Shown: one piece after another, positions 1 through 27,405 of the stretch
Numbering within the stretch: the first letter of the stretch is position 1
Layout: the number at the start of each line of letters is the position of its first letter
Assembly: GCF_030035675.1 (NCBI RefSeq)
Contig: NC_084484.1
Span: 184,859,434-184,923,433, forward strand
From: Rhineura floridana
Taxonomy: Eukaryota > Chordata > Lepidosauria > Squamata > Rhineuridae
Length of the DNA: 64,000 nt
Reading direction: 5' to 3'
Translations under genes and position numbers: made by a program
The notes under the pieces: generated by a model
Seen by the model: the letters and a program-made list of their open reading frames with translations, nothing else
Told to the model about the DNA's origin: nothing
Database searches by the model: none

Positions 1-645
1 TGTGGCAAGAAATTTGCGCTAAAATGCTGGTGAATTTTCACGAGGGCTTTTTTAAAAAACAAAATCACAAACTGGTGTGGAAATTTGGAGCACTGAACTT
101 AAGGACAGGGGTGTGTGGTTTGGGCAAAATGGCCATTCTCAAGCCATTTTTGGCTGGGCCTAATTAGACCTACAGACGAGGGGTTCCCCACAGCAGCAGT
201 AAGGCATGTCAACTAGGGAGTTAAAGGCTTCAAAGGAAAGGTGGGCTTTGAGGATTGCAACAATAATTAAACAATGTTACACCAAAAAATAATTTTAACC
301 ACTAATCCATGTCATTAATCCAATCCAAAACAATGGAAAGCCAATTGAATTTCAGTTTTGTTATGCCCAGAAAAAAGGGGGTGTTTTGTTTTCTGTCCTA
401 TTCTTTTATGTGATTCAGCAGAGCTGAACAGTCATCCTGAATGGGCGGTAGCCTCGCCGTTCAAGTCGCTGCTCTGCTGTGGTCATTCCTCAGTGACCTT
501 GGGGGCACTTGGCATCTCTGAGGCCCGTCCTGAAGATAAATTAAATAAGAAATGTAAAGTGCTGTAGTAAGCCAGAAACTGCTGCCAAAGACCGTGGGTG
601 TTGAGAATAACAAAAGAGGACACGCTTGAAGGCTGAAGCTAGAGA
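1..645. other. ATG16L2 intron sequence, nothing recognised
   Basis: AT-rich single-copy-looking sequence. I see no exon of the missing second WD40 repeat here. Confidence 0.6.
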
Positions 646-2976
646 GCACGGTCACATTTGACTTCAAAAGAGGAAACTTCACAAAAATGAGGGGATTGGT
701 AAAAAGAAAGCTGAAAAACAAAGTCCAGAGGGTCACATCACTCAAAAATGCTTGGAAGTTCTTTAAAAACACTATATTAGAAGCTCAACTGGAGTGCATA
801 CCGCAGATCAGAAAAGGTACCGCCAGGGCCAAGAAGATGCCAGCATGGTTAACGAGCAAAGTCAAGGAAGCTCTTAGAGGCAAAAAGTCTTCCTTCAGAA
901 AATGGAAGTCTTGTCCAAATGAAGAAAATAAAAAAGAACACAAACTCTGGCAAAAGAAATGCAAGAAGACAATAAGGGATGCTAAAAAAGAATTTGAGGA
1001 GCACATTGCTAAGAACATAAAAACCAACAACAAAAAATTCTATAAATACATTCAAAGCAGGAGACCATCTAGGGAGGCGATTGGACCCTTGGATGATAAG
1101 GGAGTCAAAGGCGTACTAAAGAACGATAAGGAGATTGCAGAGAAGCTAAATGAATTCTTTGCATCTGTCTTCACAGTGGAAGATATAGGGCAGATCCCTG
1201 AACCTGAACTAACATTTGCAGGAAGGGATTCTGAGGAACTGAGACAAATAGTGGTAACGAGAGAGGAAGTTCTAGGCTTAATGGACAATATAAAAACTGA
1301 CAAATCACCGGGCCCGGATGGCATCCACCCGAGAGTTCTCAAAGAACTCAAATGTGAAATTGCTGATCTGCTAACTAAAATATGTAACTTGTCCTTCGGG
1401 TCCTCCTCCGTGCCTGAGGACTGGAAAGTGGCAAATGTAACGCCAATCTTCAAAAAGGGATCCAGAGGGGATCCCGGAAATTACAGGCCAGTTAGCTTAA
1501 CTTCTGTCCCTGGAAAACTGGTAGAAAGTATTATTAAAGCTAGATTAACTAAGCACATCGAAGAACAAGCCTTGCTGAAGCAGAGCCAGCATGGCTTCTG
1601 CAAGGGAAAGTCCTGTCTCAGTTACCTACTAGAATTCTTTGAGAGTGTCAACAAGCATATAGATAGAGGTGATCCAGTGGACATAGTGTACTTAGACTTT
1701 CAAAAAGCGTTTGACTAGGTACCTCACCAAAGACTTCTGAGGAAGCTTAGCAGTCATGGAATAAGAGGAGAGGTCCTCTTGTGGATAAGGAATTGGTTAA
1801 GAAGCAGAAAGCAGAGAGTAGGAATCAACGGACAGTTCTCCCAATGGAGGGCTGTAGAAAGTGGAGTCCCTCAAGGATCGGTATTGGGACCTGTACTTTT
1901 CAACTTGTTCATTAATGACCTAGAATTAGGAGTGAGCAGTGAAGTGGCCAAGTTTGCTGATGACACTAAATTGTTCAGGGTTGTTAAAACAAAAAGGGAT
2001 TGCGAAGAGCTCCAAAAAGTCCTCTCCAAACTGAGTGAATGGGCGGAAAAATGGCAAATGCAATTCAATATAAACAAGTGTAGAATTATGCATATTGGAG
2101 CAAAAAATCTGAATTTCACATATACGCTCATGGGGTCTGAACTGGCGGTGACCGAACAGGAGAGAGACCTCGGGGTTGTAGTGGACAGCACGATGAAAAT
2201 GTCGACCCAGTGTGCGGCAGCTGTGAAAAAGGCAAATTCCATGCTAGCGATAATTAGGAAAGGTATTGAAAATAAAACAGCCGATATCATAATGCCGTTG
2301 TATAAATCTATGGTGCGGCCGCATTTGAAATACTGTGTACAGTTCTGGTCACCTCATCTCAAAAAGGATATTATAGAGTTGGAAAAGGTTCAGAAGAGGG
2401 CCACCAGAATGATCAAGGGGATGGAGCGACTCCCTTATGAGGAAAGGTTGCAGCATTTGGGGCTTTTTAGTTTAGAGAAAAGGCAGGTCAGAGGAGACAT
2501 GATAGAAGTGTATAAAATTATGCATGGCATTGAGAAAGTGGATAGAGAAAAGTTCTTCTCCCTCTCTCATAATACTAGAACTCGTGGACATTCAAAGAAG
2601 CTGAATGTTGGAAGATTCAGGACAGACAAAAGGAAGTACTTCTTTACTCAGCGCATAGTTAAACTATGGAATTTGCTCCCACAAGATGCAGTAATGGCCA
2701 CCAGCTTGGATGGCTTTAAAAGAAGATTAGACAAATTCATGGAGGACAGGGCTATCAATGGCTACTAGCCATGATGGCTGTGCTCTGCCACCCTAGTCAG
2801 AGGCAGCATGCTTCTGAAAACCAGTTGCCGGAACCCTCAGGAGGGGGGAGAGTGTTCTTGCACTCGGGTCCTGCTTGCGGGCTTCGCCCAGGCACCTGGT
2901 TGGCCACTGTGAGAACAGGATGCTGATGGGCCACTGGCCTGATCCAGCAGGCTCTTCTTATGTTCTTATGTTCTTA
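646..2976 (+). mobile_element. CR1 LINE (subfamily A), 5'-truncated
   Basis: This copy holds the CR1 ORF2 reverse transcriptase region and the 3' end. Motifs are SPGPDGIHPRVLKEL, PGNYRPVSLTSVPGK, YLDFQKAFD, GVPQGSVLGPVLFN and KFADDTKLF. The frame runs from 687 to the TAG at 2766-2768 with one internal stop at 1716-1718, where a Lys codon of other copies (AAG) reads TAG. The 3' end is the 8-bp (TTCTTATG) tail at about 2956-2976. It lies in the ATG16L2 intron upstream of exon a. It is very close to the copies at 6917 and 26460, so fairly young. Confidence 0.92.
687..2768 (+). pseudogene. CR1 ORF2 fragment (reverse transcriptase and C-terminal region)
   Basis: The endonuclease domain is missing through 5' truncation. 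The RT catalytic F-A-D-D is at about codon 421. The frame is continuous apart from the single TAG at 1716-1718. The C-terminal region ends E-D-R-A-I-N-G-Y. At the Gln codon that is TAA in the two sister copies, this copy reads CAA (near 2059). Confidence 0.9.
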
Positions 2977-3424
2977 AGGTTGGCTTTGGGCATCTCTGTG
3001 AGCCCTCGTGGTACTCAAAGTCTGACGCAGTGCTGCAGTTTGCCCTTGGGCGAGGACCAGAGTCAGGCATTCCCTTCCCCTTGCCTTCTTCCTTCTTAAT
3101 TGGGACTCTGGCGCTTCAGTCCACCCTTCCTCCACTTGAGTTCCCCCATGAAATGGTTTACGTTCCTGTTGGTGGAATTCTTCCCTTCCAGCTTCAAGCC
3201 TGTCTAAGCTTTCCAACTCTGGGCACTCGCTCGCTCTCTGCCTCCTGTGCCCCCCAAGTACTGCCTGCTTATGGCAGAGAAGTTGCCATTTAACTGACAC
3301 CCAAAGCTGACATCCTTTTGCAACTGCAGAGCCCTCCCTTTAGATGCTTACAAAATGGTGTGGGTGTTGATGCCAGGGGTGTTTTTCCATATTTTTTAAA
3401 TCACATTTATATCCCACCTTTCCC

Positions 3425-3604
3425 CCAAGAAGCTCAAGGCATGTGTTTTTAAATTGTTTTAAATTTTTAAATTGTGTTTTAAATTGTTTTTAAAAGATGT
3501 GTTTTACATTTGTATATTTGTTTCAATGTTTTTAGTTACTGTAAACCACCCAGAGAGCTTCGGCTATGGGGCGGTGTATAAATACAATAAATAAATAAAT
3601 AAGA
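3425..3604 (+). repeat. L2 3' end with AATAAATAAATA tail
   Basis: The sequence gtaaaccacccagagagctt ... ggcggtgtataaatac(aataaat)n is the L2 terminus. Confidence 0.8.
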
Positions 3605-3752
3605 GCGCATTCATGGTTCTCCCCATTCCCACCCCTCATTTTATGCACACTGCAACCCTGTGAAGCTTCATGACCAAAGGGGAAGGATTTGAACTTGGAT
3701 CCTTCGAAGTCCGAGTCCGATACTCTGACCGTCATGCCACACCCGCTCTGTT
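3605..3752 (-). mobile_element. tRNA-like SINE remnant
   Basis: The reverse strand reads gcgggtgtggcatgacggtc and ccaagttcaaatcc, which resemble A- and B-box spacing. Confidence 0.45.
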
Positions 3753-4225
3753 TTGGCTCAGCATCAGAACCGCCGCAGCAAGTATAATCTGCACAATGCG
3801 CAGAGCACCAGTGGGAGCTTCTCCGTGACTGTGAATACCATGCACAGCCTGCCTAGCTCCAACCCACCCATGTCTATCAGGATCGCAGCAGTGCAAAGGG
3901 TTAAAGCCCCCTCTTCCCATGCCACAGTCACAAACCAGCTCAGTGGGTGGGGCTCTGCACTGCCTGCTGAACGCTTTAAAAACCAAATACTCAACACCTA
4001 ACTAAGTGACAAATGTCGTATCTAGTTTGCCCAGAAGTCTCCCGTTGTGAAATATCCCCTTTTTTCCTTTTTCTCTTTAAAGACAAGGGGAGTGAGTCCA
4101 GGACGACTGAAATGTCTTCTCTCTGTTTCCATTTCCCCCCCCCCCCATGTCCAGTAAAGGACAACACTGGTTGCTTTTAATTCTCCTCCCAATTTCCTAA
4201 CACCTCCAACTCTCCTCTTGCGTAG

Positions 4226-21586
<17,361 letters not shown>

Positions 21587-21856
21587 TGTCAGCTTTGTGG
21601 TCATGCAGAGGATGATGGCAACTCTGGACCTCTTTGCCTGCAGGTTCCCGCCTCTCTCCAACCTCACCTGTTTGTGCCTTTTGCTGCTGCACTCTGGGCT
21701 CAAGGGAGCATCTGGAACGTAACAAGCCAGGAGATCCGAGAGGTTGAATCAGTACCTGTATGCAGGTGGCATAGATTTCTGTCCTCAAGCAGCCACTACA
21801 GGAAACGGAAATAGCTCCCTGATTGCAGGACTGGAACCCAGTGCCTTAGAGTCCAA

Positions 21857-22461
21857 GGGCTTATCCACACGGGAGCATACCTTTGTATTAAAGATGCTGA
21901 TTTTACCATTGTGATAGATTTGCAAGGTCCGCACTTGATAGCTTCAAATCCGCTGTTTTCCATTCACAAAAGTAGGCATTCCTCTGGGAAGGATTAGCAT
22001 CTGTTTCCTTGTGGCCCCGCCCTCCAATTTTACACGTTTACTCCATCCAGTTCAAGGCTGAAGCCAGGAAAGTGCCTCAGTGTGCAATTGACAAGAAAAA
22101 GTGAAACTGACCCCAAAAAAACCCTTCTCCATTGTCCCAGCCTAGACGGATGGGGCGGGGAGTGAGTGAAAAGGTAAAGTAGGCAGCAGCTGTGATAGCT
22201 TTTGCCGGTGGCAGAGAGAGAGGGAGCAGGCGATGGGGCATAAGAGAGCCCTCCCACTAAAAAAAATTGAAGCAAAGTGCCTACACGGAAGAGTGCAGCA
22301 AAGCTGAGACGGTTTTTCTTTTCGCATTATCAGCGGATTGGGTTGATATGGATTTAAAGGAGAAAACTGCGTTATAGCTTCTGCTTGCCTGCAACGTCAT
22401 GTGAACCATGCAAATTACAAGTAGCACCAGACACACACTAAATTGCCGTGTGGATGAGCCC
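21857..22461. mobile_element. DNA transposon remnant with TIRs, 605 bp
   Basis: The ends gggcttatccacacgg and ccgtgtggatgagccc are inverted with one mismatch. The base triplet caa flanks both sides, which could be a 3-bp target duplication of the Harbinger type or chance. No coding content is seen. It lies 270 bp past the ATG16L2 stop. Confidence 0.6.
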
Positions 22462-22649
22462 CAAGAGATGAGAGCTCAATTGTCACAGAGGGTGGCAAAG
22501 CACAAGACTATTCCCAGCTTTTACCTTCACAGAGTCTCGCAGGCTCAGCTTGGTAGCTTGGATAACTTTGCAGGAGAATCAAGACAAATTCAAGAACAAT
22601 CGGTCTGTCTGTGGTGATCAACTTAGTGGAACCTAATCATTTATGGAAA

Positions 22650-22745
22650 AAATAATTATATTCAAACATTTTTGAAATTATAAACTGCTCAGAGAACTTG
22701 GTTGTCAGGCGGTGTATAAATACTGCTAGTAAGAAAATTAATAAA
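22650..22745 (+). repeat. L2 3' tail
   Basis: It shows aaactgctcagagaacttgg and ggcggtgtataaatactgct. Confidence 0.65.
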
Positions 22746-23254
22746 CAAGCGTGCATCCTTAAAGAGGCAGTGTACCTCTGAGTAACAGGGTGCTGAGGAC
22801 AGAGAAGAAGAGGGGGAAGCTATCTGCTTCCTGCTTGCCTTTGGATACTCCAGGGGCATCTGGCCTAGCTACTGCTGGAAACAGGAGGCTGCACAAGATA
22901 GACTTTGACAGGAGCTAGCAAGGCAGAGACAGGCGTAAGGTTTTAAGAAGAGTCCCAGCAGGCCTCTCCACCTGCCATGTGTGAGCCTTCCTTTCCACAA
23001 TAGGCAGCCATTCCGGCACTGGAGGTGCTTGATTGCCCTTTCCCCCTTGTGCACCTGGTGGTGATTGCTGCGGTGCACCAGGTGAGCCCAGGTCCAGTCC
23101 CACAAGGCAGTTCTGATGTTCAGTTTCCCAATGGGCTGAGAGCTATTTGTTAACTTCTGGAGTCATGTGGGTTAATCCCAGAATTGTATGAATGGGGGGG
23201 GGGACATTCCTCGTAGAAACGACTGCCTTTGGAGAACTCCCTGTCACAAGAAAA

Positions 23255-23322
23255 GTGCCGCCCTGGGCTCCTGCTGGGAGGAAGGGCGGGATATAAATAA
23301 AATCAAATAAATAAATAAGACT
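23255..23322 (+). repeat. L2 3' tail
   Basis: It shows gccgccctgggctcctgctg and gggatataaataaaatcaaa. Confidence 0.78.
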
Positions 23323-23399
23323 AGGGCGAGAAGCCTCTGAGAAGCAGGGAGCAACTGGATGGCTTTTCTATCAGATCCTGATAGACATAAGAACAGCCA

Positions 23400-23520
23400 A
23401 GAGACAGTGCAATATAATGGTCAGGGTCTGGACTTGGACACAAGAGACCAGGTTCAAATCCTTGGTCTGCTGCTGTGAAGCTTAGCTTGGGCCAGTCCTG
23501 CACTCTCAGCCTAGCACGCC
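23400..23520 (+). mobile_element. tRNA-headed SINE head, diverged
   Basis: It shows caggttcaaatccttggtct (B-box) and gcttgggccagtcctgcact (core), with the A-box region degraded. Confidence 0.6.
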
Positions 23521-24164
23521 TAAAGACAAAGAGAAGAGGCCCTGTATTCCAGTCAGAGCTGCTTGGAGGAGGATGAGGGGGAAATGTAATGGATGAAGGT
23601 TCACCCTTTCTTGTCACTAGAGACGGAGGACAATTTTGTTCAGTCTGCATTTTAAAACAAACTGACACAATTCACCGCTCTTGGACTTGTGTGCCGATAG
23701 GGATGCAGTTCACATTCGGATTGCGCATTTCTCCAAATTATGCAATGCAGTTTTTGTTTTAAAACGTGTACAGAAATGCATATTTTACAGGGGGGAAACG
23801 CATATAAAATGTTTTTAGGAGGAAATACAGAGGAAAGCATACAAAATGTGCTTTTTAAAGATAAAATGCATACAAAATGTGCATTTTATGGACAGCACAT
23901 ACAAAATGCATATATTTTTAATGCTATTTTGTGCAGTTTTTCAAAAAAAAATCCAGAGAAAATGGGACAGAATGGAGTGATGATGTGAACCTGACATGGA
24001 ACAAAAATAGACTGATCCACTGAGTTACAAGCTGGAAGGTCCAGGGTTCAGTCCCTGGTGTGTCTTTTACAGCACCCCTCTCTATAGAGGCCAGGGAGAG
24101 CTGCTCCCACTCAAGATAGACGGTTTTGGGCTTAACAGGACTGATTCTCTTTAAGGGAGATCAT

Positions 24165-24495
24165 ATGATCAAAGCTCAGTGGTAGAGCACATCTTCTGCA
24201 TGCAGAAGGTCCCAGGTCAGGCCTCCATCATCTCTACCTCAGAGCTTGGAAAAGTTACTTTTTTGAACTACAACTTCCATCAGCCCCAGCCAGCATGGTA
24301 CTGCCTGGGGCTGATGGGAGTTGTAGTTCAAAAAAAGTAACTTTTCCAAGCTCTGCCTATATAGGGATTTTGGACAGGAGAGCTAGCAAACATCCTTTAC
24401 CTGACACCTTGGAGAACTGCTGCCAGCCAGAGAAAACAATACTGGCCTAGATGGACAAAGATGGACAAAGTCGGATGACTTGGTGTCCAAACACT
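24165..24495 (+). mobile_element. tRNA-headed SINE (second family), interrupted by a hairpin MITE
   Basis: It shows agctcagtggtagagcacat and cagaaggtcccaggtcag before the MITE at 24240-24355, then ggagaactgctgccagccag and gcctagatggacaaag after it. Confidence 0.68.
24240..24355. mobile_element. hAT-like hairpin MITE, 116 bp
   Basis: Arms of about 50 bp begin cagagcttggaaaagttact and end agtaacttttccaagctctg, with a loop of about 15 bp. Only one substitution and one length difference separate the arms. Confidence 0.85.
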
Positions 24496-25956
24496 GTATT
24501 TCCAGCATGCTGGGCCAGCCTTAGGGATGGGTGAGCTGGGGCCGAGCTGAACCCAGTGGCTGTTTTTTTAATGAACTGTCTGCAGTGAGCTAGGGTGGCA
24601 AAAAGCAAGTGTCTGTAACCTTTTTTTTCAGTGTTCTACAGGTTTTGTAGGTAGTACCCAATCTTCCTTCAGTTAGCCTTGAAGTACGTTTCTTTTTCAG
24701 TTCCCACTTGGATGTATTTGTGCTCGGTAAAAAAAAAAGTGAAACACAGCTTTTGCTTTGACGCAATGTTACTGACTACTTGGCACTTCAGATGCTATAA
24801 ACACTATATAAATAAGAACAAAATAAAGCTGTAAGCTTTAAGAGGTCACCTTTTATTTATAATTTGTCTTTATTAAAGATAAAAAATAATGGATATTCTA
24901 AAATAAAGAATGTTTACCAAAAGAGAGGAGCTCCTACAAAAATATTTTAAAAGGAACACTTGTGATAGCTCAGGAGGGAGTGTTGGGGCTCTGGAAGGAG
25001 AGCTTGCAGCAGGAGCTACTTTGTGTGTGCGTGCTGAACATAATAAAGAATATAAACCTACAACTCCGTGGAGCCTAGAACTCCATGAGTGTCATCCTTT
25101 CAGAGCCATCCACACCACGTGACAGAGACTTGGTTGGGATCCTAGAAGTAGAGCAGGAGTGCACTGAAAACAGCAGAAAATAAAAGGTTGTGTGCTCTGG
25201 GCCCTTTTAATAGGCATTACGAGGAAAAGCCTGGGAGTAGCAGGGTCTGTTACACTGCTATGTGTTGCAATCCTGCACTAGCCATACAAGTTGGTAACGC
25301 TGTAATGATGCAGGGCTGCCTGGGGGATGGGCAACTGGAGCCTTTTGCCCCAGGCCTCCACAAAGCAAGGGGCTCCCTGCCTCAGTTCCATGACCCTGCC
25401 CTATCGTTCATCAGAATTTTTAGTATTTTGTTTAAGAAGAGGAAATGTTATGTCAGAGTATAAGATTATACTGAATCTCAGCATGTAACTGACACAATGG
25501 GACCGCTCTCTGGCCACGATGAAATAAATATTTTACATAGGTGTATATGAAACAGAATAGATGCTAATTTAAGGCTTAAGCTGTCTGTAAAATGTATCCT
25601 TGGGAGGCTGGGAGGCAGGGGTTTGCTTATTAGCTAGGACTGCAGCCCAAGGGTATCTAAACCAATCATGGTAAGGTAAAATCTTTATATCTGGACAGCA
25701 ATAAAGATAAGATAGGTCAGGAAGGGCAAGTAGCCCCAGTTACAGAGTTTGTTGTAAGGAGAAAAGGAACAGGGAATGCTTTAAGGATGGATTCTGTGGT
25801 AGAGTAGGTAGCCTGTTCTTGTCATAGAAAGACCTCTAGGCCCGCTGGGGAAAGAATTCAAGAAGTGAGTGAGTGAATGCCACCTAAGATTTCCAGACAA
25901 GGTACTACTGGAGAGTTATTTTATGTGGCAGTTACCACAAGGAAAGGCATGGGATG

Positions 25957-26276
25957 CAGTGGCGTCACTAGGGTTGGTGTCACCCGGTGTGGCCCGCAGC
26001 GCCTTCTCTCTCAGACTCTGAGCAATGGCGCGTGCGGCAGAGTGCGCGCAGCCTCTGGAAGCACACGGCCGAACGACAGGGCCCGGGAGCGCACCGCCGC
26101 CTCGTCTGCCGCCGCTTCCACCTTCTAACAGCCAAGGAAGGCAGCCGGCGCGCCACGCGAAGACTCTCGTTGGTGCCTAGGCGGTGCCTGGGGGGGGCGG
26201 CTCTGGGTGTCACCCCCATCTGGTGGTGTCACCCGGTGTGGCCCACACCTGCCGCACCGCCCTAGTGACGCCCCTG
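25957..26276. mobile_element. hAT-like MITE, GC-rich, 320 bp
   Basis: The ends cagtggcgtcactagggttg and cgccctagtgacgcccctg are inverted. The 8-bp flanks are atgggatg (25949-25956) and gtgggatg (26277-26284), 7 of 8 matching. It is a short relative of the element at 57023-60383. Confidence 0.85.
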
Positions 26277-26616
26277 GTGGGATGGTGTGAGGCCAAGCCT
26301 TAAGGGAGGGATCCTTCCTGAGCAAGTAGTGGAGAAGGGCAGCAGCAGGCCAGAATCAGATCTGAGACCCAGGAAATGGAAAGAAGCTCAGCTTGGAAGT
26401 TTGGAATCTGGAGAAGGTTCTCAGGAGAAGCACTATTCCCTTATCCCTGTGTAAGAAGAGAAACGAAGCACATCTATCATTCTGCTCACCAAAGTACTTG
26501 ACACAGGAGTAGAAGAAAGAAACACACTCGTGCCAGGAATCAGTTTGGTTGGAGGTGTGTGGAGAGGTGTGTGGAGGAGACCTTCAGGGACGTTATAGCT
26601 GTGTCCCACTCCGAGG

Positions 26617-27286
26617 ATGATAGCTCTTCTGCTATCATGGAGAATGACGGTCTCGGAAGGAGAGCATCCAGCTGAGGAAGAGGGAAACGATCCCTTAGAA
26701 GGGACCCATTCCTTGGGGGATGAGCAGCTATCCTCTCGTGCCGAGGATATATCTCCAGGGGGTGGAGGGATCCTTGTAGTGGGTGATTCAATCATTAGGA
26801 ACATAGACAGTGGGGTGTGTGATGGGGTGTGTGATGGGCGTGTAGACCGCAAGGTGTTTTGCCTGCCTGGTGCGAAGGTTGCAGATATCGCCCGTCATTT
26901 ATATAGTTTGGTAGACAGTGCTGGGAAGGAGTCAGTGGTCATGGTGCACGTTGGCACCAACGACATGGGGAAATGCAGCTGGTGAGGTCCTAGAAGCAAA
27001 ACTTAGGTTGCTAGGTAGGATGCTGAAAGCCAGGACTTCCAAGGTGGCTTTCTCTGAAATGCTACCGGTTCCACGCGCAGGACCAGCCAGACAGGCCCAG
27101 CTTCACAGTCTCAATGCGTGGATGAGACGATGGTGTCGGGTGGAAGGGTTCGGATTTGTTAGGCACTGGGGAACATTTTGGGACAAGCCGGGCCTGTACA
27201 AAAGGGACGGGCTCCACTTGAACCAGAATGGAACCAGACTGCTGGCACTTAAAATTAAAAAGGTGGCAGAGCAGCTTTTAAACTGA
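26617..27286 (+). pseudogene. CR1 ORF1 with esterase domain, frame-broken once
   Basis: The first part (26617-26985) holds GGILVVGDSIIRN, the G-D-S nucleophile block, and HVGTNDMGK. A one-base insertion near 26982 moves the rest (to 27286) into another frame, which holds DGLHLNQNGTRLLALKI. The order G-D-S, G-T-N-D, D-x-x-H is that of SGNH hydrolases. Confidence 0.85.
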
Positions 27287-27405
27287 CTGAGGGGGGAAAC
27301 CCGACAGGAGCTGAGGAAGGTCCAGTTCGGAATAAACCTCCCCCGTGGGATAAAGACCAAAGAAATGATGAAATTTTAAAAGGGGTAGGCCTAGAAGTAG
27401 GCATT

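Larger units (their letters stand above)
2977..4225. other. ATG16L2 intron: L2 tail and SINE remnant only
   Basis: 2977-3424 holds nothing recognised. The segment 3760-3990 can be read as protein but has no similarity I recognise. A poly-C run lies at 4136-4146. Confidence 0.6.
22462..25956. other. ATG16L2 3' flank: unassigned parts
   Basis: Between the listed repeats (22746-23254, 23523-24164, 24496-25956) I see no gene. aataaa occurs near 24820 and could serve ATG16L2 or be chance. Confidence 0.5.

Noticed and set aside
3753-4001. Coding frame of 82 codons before ATG16L2 exon a
   Set aside because: It does not resemble the expected WD40 exon, has opposing frames of similar length, and lacks convincing splice sites.
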